Both the position numbers and the translations under genes were made by a program. DNA of 64,000 nucleotides from Polychytrium aggregatum. Taxonomy: Eukaryota; Chytridiomycota; Chytridiomycetes; Polychytriales. The DNA is taken from assembly GCF_025602895.1 (NCBI RefSeq), contig NW_026516203.1, positions 930,001 to 994,000 on the forward strand, read 5' to 3'. Shown here in pieces: positions 22,077 to 33,462 of the stretch; position 1 is the first letter of the stretch, and every line of letters starts with the position of its first letter. The notes under the pieces were generated by a model. It worked only from the letters and a program-made list of their open reading frames with translations. It was not told the origin of the DNA and made no database searches.

Positions 22077-22103
22077 CTGTCCCGTTTCTTTCTGGATAGA
22101 CTG
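21265..22103 (+). mobile_element. 5'-truncated Fanzor copy with intact Fanzor-side terminal repeat
   Basis: Homology to the Fanzor of the 6777 element starts within a few residues of where the first RuvC Asp should be and runs to the element end. The right end reads TGTCCCGTTTCTTTCTGG and closes at TA 22104-22105, matching the inner and outer parts of the terminal repeat at 6777. No transposase or transposase-side repeat is present. Sequence divergence from the 6777 copy shows it belongs to a different, older subfamily. Confidence 0.8.
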
Positions 22104-22105
22104 TA

Positions 22106-22230
22106 AGTATATCGCACTGTTCCTTGAGTATGTCGACAGTGGATGCCGGGTCGCCCATATTCTGGGCAGTCCACTTCGGGGTTGCCATCCCTCTTGGGAT
22201 GGTCGATGGGAGGTGTTTGACTCCCTTGCA

Positions 22231-22272
<42 letters not shown>

Positions 22273-22749
22273 CGGCGAGAGGCTTCTCGCCTTCCCTCGG
22301 GGGTCTCTCGCCAGAGACTGCTCTTCTCGCCGACCGAGGTGGCTCCGAGAGCGCGTTTTTTCGTTCTCGCTCATTTTTTTAACAAGAATTTTTTTCATCG
22401 TGCATCAACGAGTCCTCGGGCTTGGACACGTGCACGTCACGTTGCCGGGAGCACCAGTCTGCGCCACATCCAGTCCAGCCCTCTCGTCTGCACTTCCACG
22501 CCATCGCAACTCTCCCTGCGGTGGCTCTGCTATCCGCGCGATGGATAACGCAGCTCTTGGCATGTATTCACCATACGTACAGCGAGTGCATCCTTCGCTC
22601 TCGCCGTTGCAGATCCGTGGGGTCTGTATAGATGTGCCCTCGTGTGGGGCTGCTCGCTCTCGGAGCTGTGCGTTCTGCATAGGTGTTGCTGCCTCCGTGG
22701 GTTCGAATTGTGCCACAGCCCAGGCCTTCAATAGCTTGATCCAGATGAT
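22106..22749. other. Intergenic region with a GT dinucleotide tract
   Basis: About 640 bases downstream of PGS1. A (GT)n tract of about 40 bp lies at 22232-22271. No gene is supported. Confidence 0.5.
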
Positions 22750-25197
22750 CTACAGCATAGTTCGGATCAGCCGTGCGGCTAGCTTGACAAGATAGTGAAC
22801 CTGGCGATCAGGTCGATCCAGCGTGGCTTCGTCGACGATGCTAGTTGTGTGCATAATAAATTCCAGATTCTACAGGATATTATAGCGAGCGTCAGGCATC
22901 GGTAGCTCACCAAAGTTGCACACCGCCTTGTACGCCCACTGTCTTGCATGCACATTGCCTCGCATGCCCTACCTGTCCGAGCTTCTTTGAAACTTCGGCA
23001 TTCTTTGTGATCAGAACGACCTGCGCCTCCAGATCACGGTCCATCGAGCGTTGCCCAAAATTGGACGAACCAACGACAGTCAACACTGGATGCTTCTGCT
23101 GTGGCGGCGTGCACCAGAGGCCTGCCCAATGTTATAGTCATGGAGTGGGTTAGGCGCTCAGTCAGATCGCGAAAGCCGGCGTTTGTGTGTGGTGCATTTT
23201 CGACATAGGAACTAGCCTTTGGCATGAAAGGTCCAGCGGTCCTTCTTGTATTCATAGAGTTCAACGCTTTCGCTGCGCCCGGCGCCCTTCAGTTGGCGAA
23301 GAAACAGCTTCTCCATGTACGTGTATGCTGCCGGCAAATGGCGCGAGACCCCCTTTGATCCATAGAATCCGTTCGCCTGGGAAATGGTGGGGCAGAGTAT
23401 CGGGGTGGGGTGGATTATGGTGTGTGAGGATGGCTCAGCGACCGACTCAGAGGAACAAGATTGGGAAAAGATCCGCTCCGCTCCCTCTCGCAGCGCCGGG
23501 AATGCACTTTGATTCCATGGTCGCATATCCAACAATCAGAGCAGTGACCGAACAGCGAGATGGCTGATCCTACCTCTGGAGCCGATGTGATGATCTTGAA
23601 GAGGGCGGTGGATTTGGTAATCAACTGTGCATACACCTTGGGGAAGTTCAGATATGCCGAGCTCAGATGGACCGCCCATTTGGCATCGCGGCTGCAGCTC
23701 TGGCTGGCGAGCTTGAGGATGGTTGTGATGGCTTGTTGATCTTGGCGCACACCAAAGAGACCCATCTGGATCACGGGGGCAAGCACCGTGTCGTGCTGGT
23801 TATCGACATCGCTGCTGTTCATCACCAGAGCCCGAGTCTCCTTGGTGCGCTCAATCCACCGAGCTCGGAATTCGTCCAATAGCTTGCCTTGGTTGTGGAA
23901 CTCACGCTCCTGTGGCAGCGGGGTCGTGAGGCGGTGAGAGAACTCGGCTATTGTCGACATCAGGTCTTGGAAGTAATTTGAAAGTTCGGGCGTATTTCGA
24001 AAGAGCACATAGCGGTCTTGGCGGTTGACAAAATAGTCCCGGTTCAAGTTGGCTCTGTCGCCCAGGTGTGTGGTGTGTGGTATGCGCCCCGGTTCGGATT
24101 CCGAGATTAGTCGTCGTCGCAAGCACTTAAAATGCCTATAGGCTCGGCTAGACCATGCTAGTGCTTGCTGAACGGTCGCATCTCCAAATTGATGCTGCTA
24201 ACGACCATGCCCCAACGCTTCAGAGATCCAGGGCATCGAGGTGGATATTCTGGGAGCCAGTGAGCAGGTTCTGATTGATTGGTAGAGCCTCTCAGTCCAG
24301 CCGATCGAAAAACTCACCCACTGATGATCACGTCGTCGTCGAATCCATAGATCTTGAGATGCATCAGCCCAAACGCCTCGTTAAACCTCCGCGGCACAAT
24401 TTGCTTGGTCAGACCTTTCAGGTTGGGGGTGTGGTAGAGCGACACGAGTATCCGGCCGGGAAACTCATCGACCAGCGGCTGCAGCAACGAAGCCGAGCTG
24501 GCGCTGTTCCCGCCGCGGGTCCCTCGCAGACAGTCAATCAGCACATGAGCTTGGAGATCGGGGTTGCTGGCAAGGCTTTCTCGCAGGACGCTGATCTACA
24601 GCAAGGTATTCCACACATCGTGAGCACGAGCGACTTGGTGCCCACGGAAACTAGGCAATTCAATCATCGCAACAACATGCTCACCAGCTCGGTCTCCTCA
24701 GATCCAATATATAGCGATGCCAGATATATGCGCTTCTTGGCCCTCCGGATTCCATTCTTGATTGATGGTGGAGCAAAGGTCGGCGGGTGGCATTAGCATG
24801 CGTTCGACTGCCTGGGCAATCGGCCGTCGCATCTATCGAGCAAGGCAGAAGAGGCAGAAGAGGCAGAAGAGGATACCTTGAGCTCGTTGTAGAAATCGGA
24901 GGGAGTCTGGATGACATCGACGTTGGCCGAACGGATCGGAAATACCGGAAGGTCTGCATAGACCGGAGCAAAGAGCTTGATGGGACAGGGCTCGACCGTC
25001 TTGCTGCCAGACCTTGCCTGGGACGGAGCCGAGGCCAAGCGGGCCTTGCTGGAGCATGTAAACGGACGCAGGGTGATCGGGCTGGCAAGAGTGGGCAGAG
25101 TCGATCGGCGACTGGCGTCGCATTGATGCGGCGCTGGACGAAGCGCGGGCAGACCTTGTCTGGGATGGAGGAGGCGAAGACAACACTTGGCATTCAT
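22750..25197 (-). CDS. PGS1: Mitochondrial CDP-diacylglycerol--glycerol-3-phosphate 3-phosphatidyltransferase
   Basis: Seven exons: 24877-25197, 24685-24756, 24318-24595, 23574-24054, 23217-23376, 22973-23121, 22750-22869; 1581 nt, 526 residues. It is a phospholipase-D superfamily enzyme making phosphatidylglycerophosphate, the committed step of cardiolipin synthesis, at the inner mitochondrial membrane. Visible motifs are VDVIQTPSDFYNEL, RIYLASLYIG, the first HKD motif HLKIYGFDD (about residue 206), ANLNRDYFVNRQDRY, ANGFYGSKGVSRHLPAAY, the second HKD start HAKGLW, and GSSNFGQRSMDRDLEAQ. The Arg/Ser-rich N-terminus fits an import signal; the ATG at 25197 gives the best one. The intron at 23122-23216 begins GC (AAAG|GCTAGT), the only choice that yields HAKGLW. 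Confidence 0.93.
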
Positions 25198-26103
25198 CTG
25201 CGAGGCGATGGCTGCGAGGCGATGCGATGCGATGCGAGGCGAGGCGATGCGAGGCAATGTGAGGTGATGCGAGGTGATATTCCACTCGAAAAGCTCAAAT
25301 GGCGATCTGTCATGTGAAAGTCACGTTTCTGTCTGGCAGCACAGCCACGGCCGATCCGGCAGTCCGGGTCTCGATGTCCAATGCGATGTCCAATGTAATG
25401 TCCAACGCGATGTCCAATGTAATGTCCAACGTAATGTCCAACGTAATGTCCAATGTGCAGATGCTGTTTGCTCATGTGTCGAATGGTTCCAAAGCTTTGC
25501 CCCCTCGACCCGCCACATTCTGGCTTTGCCGTGAAACGAGGCGGTCCATGGAGCCCTGTTCTGCGCCTTGCCGCGAACACCATCGCCCCCCAGGCCGTTG
25601 CATTGCGATGCTCCTGCACAAGCCCCGTGGTCGTGGGAATGCTGATCGAACCTCCCAGCGGAACCGTTGTTTTGGTCCGCCACCGCTCGCCACTGCCCGC
25701 CAGTCGCAATACGGACGCAGCCACTTCGGCTCCAGCACGATCCGGCTCGCAGCAGCAACAGCAGCAGCAGCAACCCGCCCCGCGCCGCTCTCGCTCCCAG
25801 CACGGCCTCCCAACTCTATCTGCGGTGTTTTTGCGGGCATGTATCCGTTCGTCATGGCGGCGCAGGGCGCCGAACGCAGGATGCCATATATAAAGTGGTC
25901 CCCGTTGCGCATGCCCCCAGGCCGTCCAACATTCCCGAATCTCGCCAGGTTTGTCTCGTTCGTCGGGTCGGTGGCCCCCAGCGCCGAATCCTTCCTGCAG
26001 ACGGGTTGTGCTGATGCGCTCTTCACCCATGACACCCGGCTGATCGCACTTTGATCTTGTCCAGCACATTCGCATCGGTTCTCCGCATCCTGCCCAACGA
26101 AAC
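25198..26103. other. Intergenic region with two tandem-repeat tracts
   Basis: About 900 bases between divergent PGS1 and CHRD genes. Imperfect GCGAGGCGATGCGAT-type repeats occupy 25198-25275 and AATGTCCAACG-type repeats 25378-25462. It presumably holds both promoters. The long open frames here follow from base composition. Confidence 0.5.
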
Positions 26104-26899
26104 ATGAAGTTCAGTCTCGCTATCTCTGCTGTCGCGGTGCTCGGCCTTGTTGCACCTGCCATGGCAAAGTTCTGGGATGTCCCGGCCCTGCTCACTCCCG
26201 AGGGCGACATCACACCCAAGGCGCCCAACTATGTCGGTGAGTGCGCCCGCTCTTTGGCGAGGACAGGCGCAGGTTGACGAGGGCTCCGGGACCAATTATC
26301 CGTTGCCACCCCGGCCGCAGTGCTGTTTGTGGATGTGTACCTGGATACTGGCTACTGCGGTCCGTTGGGGCTTGTGCTTGCGACAAAGCACTCGACCCTT
26401 CCATCAGCTCTGCGCCATGGTCCAGGCTTCTAACCAGCATCGATCGGGCTCTTTCACAGAGAGCTCTCTTCCCCACGATGTCTACCTCGCGTACCTCGAC
26501 GGCTGCAAGGAGATCCCAACCCCAATCACAAACGAATCTGCCAACTTTGGCACGGCTATCTTTGAGCTGCTGCTGACCAACCTGACACTCTCCGTCTCGC
26601 TGAGCTTCAGCGGCGACCTCGGCAACATCACCAAGCTCCATCTGCACGGCCCAGCCAACGACTCCTCTACGGCACCACCCATCTATGATCTGCTCGAGTC
26701 CAAGCCGCGACTTGTCAGTCCCATCGCTGTCCAAGTCGCCCTCAACGAAACCACCTGGGACTACCTGGTGCGCGGACTCCTGTACATCAACATCCACAAC
26801 GATCTCCATCCTGACGGCGCCCTCCGTGGCCAGGTTGGATGCGTTTCCTCTTGCCGTGTGCCCCACGGCAGCAGTAGCGACGATATCCGGTGTAAGTAA
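26104..26899 (+). CDS. Secreted CHRD-domain protein
   Basis: Two exons fit: 26104-26236 and 26460-26899, 573 nt, 190 residues. A signal peptide is clear (MKFSLAISAVAVLGLVAPAMA). The rest is a CHRD domain: YLDGCKEIPTP, FGTAIFELLL, KLHLHGPAND, GLLYINIHNDLHPDGALRGQ. CHRD domains occur in chordin and in many secreted microbial proteins. They are beta-rich and of unclear biochemical function. A good donor (T|GTAAGT at 26893) lies inside the last codons, so the transcript may continue in further exons towards 27346, where an open stretch ends CCGSGCC. Confidence 0.78.
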
Positions 26900-27370
26900 C
26901 TGTGCATCTACTGTCAACTCGGCCGCTCAGCAACTGCTCTTTGTTTCCGACGAGCCAGCCCTGTCCGTGCTTGGGCGAACTCGATGTACCGGTCCCGGCA
27001 CACTCCCTAACTCTGCTCTGTCGTGCGTATCTGGTTCGCCATCCACAGTCTTTGCTTATGAAACGTGCAACCCAGATCGCCGTCTCCCTGGTTTCTAATC
27101 CGTCCGCCCCGTCGAGCTGCTTTGCATATCTCGCTCGGATACATAGCAGGCACACTTTCACAGCTTTGTTTCAGTTGCCACCGCTGCTGTTGTGACCGGC
27201 GGTGCGATTCGGTGATTTCCTATTGTATAAATACATCCTTCGTCTCCAACGTTCTTGCCTCCGACACTAGTAGCACGAACCAGTTCACGGACATTGAGTT
27301 GAGCTTCCCAGGTCGTGGAGCCTGTTGCGGCTCCGGCTGCTGCTGATCCAACTCACCAGTGACACATGCT
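26900..27370. other. Spacer between convergent CHRD and kinase genes
   Basis: About 470 bases. It may contain extra 3' exons of the CHRD gene (open plus-strand frames at 26900-27098 and 27200-27346). None could be joined with confidence. Confidence 0.35.
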
Positions 27371-30263
27371 TCACCTGCCGCTGGGCTTTGCTGCAATCCG
27401 CTTCTTCCATCGATCGATCAGCGCCAGTCGAACAGGATCAACATCGCTGCTGTTTCCAGCTGTTGCTTGAAGCAGTGACTGCTCCATGTTCGCTGGGCTT
27501 GGTGGGCAAGCTTCCTGGATGGTTGTCAACGCCAGACCCGGCTTCTGTTCGCTGGTATTCTTCCGCAGCTCAGAGGCTATCTGGGACTCGATCTTGTCGT
27601 CGATCGTCCGGATCTGCGAGAGAATGGCCACGACCGACTCAAGGAGCCCTTCCAGTCTCGGCTCTGCGTCGACGGCGAGCCGGCACTGGCCCAAGTCGTC
27701 GTCCCGATGAAAGCCACAAGTCAGCAAATGCGACAGTGTTGCTCAGCCACCGCAGCGCACATCGTTGGTGTTCGAGTCAGGCTATCGATACAATCGATCT
27801 GCTTGGCCTTACCTTCACGCTAGACACGGCCTCGAGTATCCTCACATTCCCGACAGGCCTGTCGGCATCCTGGCAAATAGTACCTGCGTCGGCTGTGATC
27901 CGGAACGACTCTTGGGTCGTTGCGCTGAACTCGTCGACAAATGCGACCCTGAAACGCAGATCAGTATGTGCGTGCGACCGGTGTGGACTCCTGATCCATG
28001 AATTCTCCCCTGCCCGTGCCTCGGCAAACATCCACTCACCCTCTGCCAATGCTTCGGGATGCCGACTTGAGAGGCTCTTTCCGCAAAGCGCTCTGCTTTG
28101 GCACATTCGAATATCAATGAGGTGGACAGCGCAGGTCGACGCAAGCGCAGGTCGACACAGGCGCAGGTCGGCGACTGTTCGATGGATGTCTATGCTGCCA
28201 CAGCCCAAGTAAGCCCAAACCTGCCTTTTTTTCCAGCTCGCTGGGCTTCACCGTTCCAAAGTCCCAGCTTCCCTGGGCTGTGGCAGCCACGGTCTCCTTC
28301 CTTGATGCATCCAAACCATGACTCTGATGTTAGTCCCAGAGATTACACTGCATCGCTGGCGTCGGGATTCTGTCCCGCATTTGCCTGGTGATTGGATGGG
28401 TGCTCTGGCAGACTCACCTGATCGGCAGCGGCCGTGCCGAGTCTTCGGGGCCGGACTCTTTCTGCCATTCTCGGTGGCGTCGAATTGCGTTTCGGAGGGC
28501 CGCCTGTCCGTCAATGTCTCGGACGAAGGGATGGTCAAGCAACTCGCGGGCTGTGGGTCTCTGTTATCGAGCAGCCAAACGATCGTGTCAATGGGCCACA
28601 CGCCGGGGATGCTCTTCTCCAGCCTTACACTCTGCCACCTCCAGTCGATCCGGATCAGTTTTCCAGCCTATCTCTCCTGCATATCAGCACTGCGATCGGC
28701 AGTGGTGCGCTTGCCTGGTTCGGTCGCTTCCCAAGACACTTGGATACAAAGTCGCGAAACGAGCTTGAGTACTCGGGGCTGATTCCAGGAGGCTCGTTTT
28801 GGGGTATGATGAAGAGCACTCTCATCGGATGGAGATTGGAGTGCGGAGGAAGTCCTCTGAGTCGACAGAAGGGATCTTGTTGAGCGGATCACAGTTGTCA
28901 AGTGTCGCAGCCACGTTCAGCAAGCGAGCGGATGCGTGAGTGATAACTCAATGATCTCTCTGACGTACGTTGCGAGCTCGATCGCAGTGATGCCCAGAGA
29001 CCATATGTCGGCCTGGAGGTTGGGAGGCAAAGAAAATCAGTTATTCCTGGTGGCTAAAGCAAACTGGTACTCGCTAAGGAGCACATGGCATGGATCCAGG
29101 TGGTGTGCACAGAGTTGCCTCGTGTGGCGAGCAGAGTACCTTCATATTATATGCCGATCGCAGGATCACCTCCGGGGCCATCCAGTACGGAGTGCCGACA
29201 AATGTGTTCTTTTTTGTGATGGTTGCAGTTATCTCCAGTGCGCCAGCAACACGAGTGAGCGAACGGGCGAGCGGATATGTGAGCCATTGGATGCAACAGC
29301 AATTCCAGAATCGCACTCTGGGCAGGCGACATGAGCAGCAATCACACCTGTGCTGAAACGCCGAAATCAGCAAGTTTCACCTCGCCTTCCTCTGTCAGGA
29401 GGATATTTGCTGCCTTGATATCGCGGTGGATCTTGCCCAGGCCGTGGAGATACTCGAGGCCGTGCAAGAGTCCCTTCAGGATCTGGGCGACCTCATGCTC
29501 GGCGAAAACGCCTGCACGCAGCTATGCCAGAGCGAAAATGCCAGCCCTTGGCTGTCAGCATGCGGTCGCTCTACTCCTTGGGCAAGATCCACACAAGCAA
29601 CCATGTGTGCCATACAACAAACTTCCGACCCGGCGGCGCTGTGCTGCGCTGCTGTTGCAAGCGATTCTCTTGTGACCTACCACATCGAGACACGATCCAC
29701 CCGAGCAATACTCCATGATGATCCACAACTTGGTGCCGGTGACATATGAGCCATGGTACTTTGTGATCCATTTGGACTTGAGGGTCGAGAGAATCGCAAT
29801 CTCCTGCATGATTTCTCTGATGTCGTCATCGGATTCTGTGGTGAGAGCAGTCGTGCACGGCTCGTCAGCAGAAAGCAGAGGCAGACGTGCGGATGACGGC
29901 GGCGGCGTCTGGCTCCAAGCCCCGGAAAATAGGGCAGATTCTCGATTGACACGGCCATGATGCTGCTGCTGCCGAGACAGGCACGTCGGCGTACCTTCAA
30001 AATCCACAATCTTCACAGCTACGAGTCGGCCCGAGTCGCGGTGAACCCCCTTGTAGACCTGGGAAGCGGCTCGACTTGAGTGTGTGGCTGTCGTATCGCT
30101 CCCAGACGAACTCGGACGACTCTGTCTGTCGCATGCAGCACAAGCAGCACAAGCGATGGGAGCAGTGCAAACAGATACGAACATCACCGAAGGATCCGCG
30201 GCCGATTCGCTCGAGCAAGACATACTGGTCCTGCGGATCAGTAGTGGGACCTCTGCTGAGCAT
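27371..30263 (-). CDS. Ste20-family serine/threonine kinase, GCK-III (MST/STK24-26-like)
   Basis: Twelve exons: 30183-30263, 29995-30058, 29681-29835, 29348-29521, 29140-29232, 28969-29012, 28715-28856, 28418-28560, 28225-28300, 28040-28095, 27884-27948, 27371-27741; 1464 nt, 487 residues. The kinase domain is complete: [17 protein letters not shown] (ATP lysine), [92 protein letters not shown] follows, then a basic Ser-rich linker and a helical tail ([18 protein letters not shown]). GCK-III kinases act in polarity, septation and STRIPAK signalling. The exon-7/8 intron begins GC (CAG|GCAAGC), and the intron after exon 9 probably does too (AAG|GCAGGT). Start chosen at the ATG just before the kinase domain. 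Tail exons were set by phase. Confidence 0.88.
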
Positions 30264-31043
30264 CGTCCTTTCGCTTCGCTGACTGAAAGACTGCCGTCGT
30301 GAATATGAATTGGAAGGCACTCTAAGGCTTGCGCGAGCGGGCAAAGGCGACACACCCGCATGAATCGCCCTGGAGGCAGACGAAGCCCGCGCAAGCTGTC
30401 GTCGCTCATCCCGCGCAGGTCCGTGCCCTCCGGCGCATGCAGAGCGAAACGACGCCCTCATTTCTGAGCCCTGCATGTCACTGGTTCCCTGGTTCTGAAG
30501 AGTCACCATCCGTCACCAGAGGCGCCGGAGGTCCAGAACACACAGCGAGCGACTTGCTCGGCACGACTACCTGGATGTCGAGAAACCACGGAACACTCCA
30601 AGGATCGAGTGTATATCGGATCTCAATATTGCGCTCCTCAAACCAGCAATAGGCAGCATTACACTGCGAAAGAAGGCGAAAAGGCACTGCTGTGGTTTGT
30701 TCCGCATGGGCTGCAAGGATCTCGGTTTTCTGCCAGAGCTGCAATGCATCGCCCAGGGCCGCTTGCTTCAAACTCAGCGGGGCTCATGAACAAGCAGAGC
30801 GCTCTGATAAGAATTGTTGTGTCGATTGTGAATACATACATGTCCATCGAATATCTTTACTTCTATCGACCTCGCGTCAAGGCGCAGCCGCTGTCTCGCA
30901 ATCCACAGTCCGCAATGTCAGGAACGCATTCGCAGTGCGCAATCGGCCATTCTCAAAGCAATCGATTTCGCGGCCCGGTTTTTTCTTCCAGCTGCAGCAG
31001 GTTCATGCGTTCAAGCGGCAGTATTCGGCGCGCGATGAGTCAC
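30264..31043. other. Intergenic region with an unassigned minus-strand ORF
   Basis: About 780 bases upstream of the kinase. A minus-strand frame at 30478-30771 (LQLWQKTEILAAHAEQ, ERNIEIRYTLDPWSVPWF) looks somewhat protein-like, but no partner exon or family was recognised. It may be a 5' UTR or a small gene. Confidence 0.3.
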
Positions 31044-32447
31044 TCAGATAACCACGAGGGCATCGAGACTTTTTCCGGGTGGGGCAGCTATTACTTCGGA
31101 CTCGTTACTCTTCTGCGACCCTGCCTTGCGCCTGTCGGTGTTGCTGGCGCCCCGGATGTAATCGCTTGAGAGCAGGTCGCGGATGTGAACGCCAAAGTCG
31201 ATAAAGACGTTCAGGCGATATGCATGCGTCAGGCCATTCAAATGGTCGCTGAAGGTGAAGCTGCCTGTGACGGCGGCGGCAATGTTGATGCAAAAGGCGA
31301 TGGCGCTGGTGACGAGACAAAAAATGATCCAGATGACGTGGTTATGGACAATGAACTTCTCCTTGCCCTCCGGCAGAGTATCCAACCGAATGCCGATGCC
31401 CTGAACGAGCTTTGTGAGAAAGTGCAGATCCATGAACGAGGCAGTGAGGATATAGGCGTTGTCTGTATGGTGGGTTTAGAAAGTTGGGATGGGTGAGAGC
31501 CGTGCAGTTGACGGCCAGCACAGTTGCCTGGCCATAGCAAGCAGCCATCCCGCCAATGGTGTATGCGTGGCTTACAGTAGAACGAGAGGAATGGATTGAG
31601 GATGTTGACATAGTAGGGCGTAGATGCATAGTTGAAGAATCCGTGATAGATGACCCAGATGCCAATGAACTCTGAGAGGAGGATGAACAGGAAGCACGTT
31701 CCAAAGAACGTCCACACGGAGGCCTTGATAATCTTGCGGTTTTTGCTTTTGAGTATGAGGGCACAGAATCTGGCGGACGACACGGTGGGGCGAGATTCAA
31801 GTCAGAACAGGCGGAGCGAGACAGCTATTGGTATCGATGCTTTTGGGGCCATTGAATACTTTGCGAGTGCCACCATCTCAATTGTTGCAGCCACGATCGC
31901 TACAACGAATACGCTTGATGATACGCTCATTCCCCTGCACTCCTCTGCACTCCTCTGCACTCCCCTGCACTCCCCTGCACTCCCCTGCACTCACCGATCC
32001 GTTGATTCTGTTTGTGGTATTTCGGCATTCCACAGCCAAAGTTTGAGAGGGGAGCGTGAGCCACGCACAACGAACCGAGCTACAGGGAACTCTGGAATGC
32101 AGCACACGGATCGTGCATCGACTCAAGTCCCTGGCGGCTGGCGTTCGGGCCACCAACCTACCAATAATCCCGAGGAAGAGCGAAAGACTTTCCATGCTGA
32201 TGTAGGCAGCAATCATGTACTCGTATTGCTGCACATCGTTTTCATTCAAGAGGCCCGCTATGGTCATGATCACTTGGATGTTCACCGCGAGTAGCACGCA
32301 AATATCGAGCCACACGATTCGGAAGATTAAGCGATTGTGCAGCCTGAATGCCACAAGCTTGGAGGCCGCAGTGAGGCACAGACTCAGAGTCATAAAGTTG
32401 ATTCCCAGCGACAGGGCCCATTGCGTATGTGCGTTTGGGAGGCCCAT
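31044..32447 (-). CDS. Seven-helix membrane protein, tandem paralog A, unknown family
   Basis: Three exons: 32158-32447, 31576-31769, 31044-31462; 903 nt, 300 residues. About seven hydrophobic helices are visible, for example WALSLGINFMTLSLCLTAAS, IVWLDICVLLAVNIQVIM, YEYMIAAYISMESLSLFLG, WTFFGTCFLFILLSEFIGIW and VIWIIFCLVTSAIAFCINI. The C-terminal tail is charged. The topology recalls a seven-transmembrane receptor, but no DRY- or NPxxY-like motif identifies it. Paralog B has identical lengths for exons 1 and 2 (290 and 194 nt) and the same phases, so the pair arose by tandem duplication. The first intron carries a CTGCACTCCC tandem repeat (31925-31990). Confidence 0.75.
31925..31990. repeat. 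10-bp tandem repeat (CTGCACTCCC)n in an intron
   Basis: Six or so copies of a 10-bp unit lie within the first intron of seven-helix paralog A. Confidence 0.9.
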
Positions 32448-32897
32448 AGAGAGCGACTCGCAGGTGGTATGAGCCTTTGCAGACGTGAGGGATTCAAGTA
32501 GCTCCGAAATCAACTGCGAGCTTGGAAGACGCCACGATATGCTGTCCGGGGTGCCCGACTGCAGTCCGGATTGGCTGGCTGCTCTCTGCCACTTGATTCC
32601 CGCCAAAGTCGATGGTCGGAACGGGATGAGGCGAAACTGGGTCGTTCGGGGATCCCAGGTCGCTTGTGTCTACATTATGGCGCCATATCTGCTCGGGCAT
32701 TGGCCCTACCAGGGCCCTATTGTGCTTATTCTGGGGAGTGATTGGGGCTCAATCAGGCCACATGCGTATCGTGTAGTACGCAGTGCTTTCCCAGAGTCAA
32801 TATGGACGGCGGGCGGCCTCAGTGGTTGGAAATGGCTTTGGGGAGGCCATATGATTGCGCTCCTTCACGACAACGTCTCGTCCGTTTTGGCACGCTG
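32448..32897. other. Intergenic region upstream of seven-helix paralog A
   Basis: About 450 bases between the paralog A start and the MITE. It probably holds the promoter of paralog A. No gene is seen. Confidence 0.4.
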
Positions 32898-32899
32898 TA

Positions 32900-33205
32900 C
32901 ACTTTATTCAGAAAAAAAACGGGACAATATAGCCGTTTCCATGAACATGTAGTATGTGCTGTGCTTGCGTCAAGCAAAGCCACAAGAAATAAAACAGATC
33001 ACTTTGGCAGCCTCCGAGTGAAGACCGCCGGTCGCTCTCCGATCTCCACAATCGGCCTGCATACTGTGACCATGTTGCGCGCCGCATTGACGTCGCGATT
33101 CCACACTGTCCGGCGAATGGTCATGGCCAGCGCGCAATAACATTGGGTAACAAAATATTCGATGAATGGTCAAAAACCCGGGTGTCCCGTTTTATTGGCA
33201 CGCTG
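32900..33205 (-). mobile_element. 306-bp MITE derived from the Fanzor transposon
   Basis: It joins the first about 217 bases of the 6777 element to its last about 95 bases. The left part differs at about six positions (about 97% identical). The internal deletion junction GTCCGG|CGAATGG falls on a GGC shared by both deletion ends. It is flanked by TA at 32898-32899 and 33206-33207. A 12-bp direct repeat TGGCACGCTGTA precedes the left end and also forms the right end, replacing the outer part of the right terminal repeat. It lies between the two seven-helix paralogs. Confidence 0.93.
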
Positions 33206-33462
33206 TAAATTGGGACATGTATCTATTCAAGAGTCTCAATGAAATCATTGATACACTCGGCTCCAGGATGTCCTGTTAAACTTTGCACCGAGATGTGCAT
33301 CTGACCAGCCACAGCGGTGTGATAGCCGGGATACAGACACTCATTCATACTACGCTCTGTCGCTCAGACCCACCACACACCGTCAGCTCGGCACTTGATG
33401 AGCTATGGATAACGACTCAACGCCGTGTAATCGACAAAGCGCCAGTTGACCTCTGGCTGCTG

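Noticed and set aside
22232-22271. GT tract considered as a regulatory or Z-DNA element
   Set aside because: A plain dinucleotide microsatellite in an intergenic region. Nothing in the sequence supports a function.
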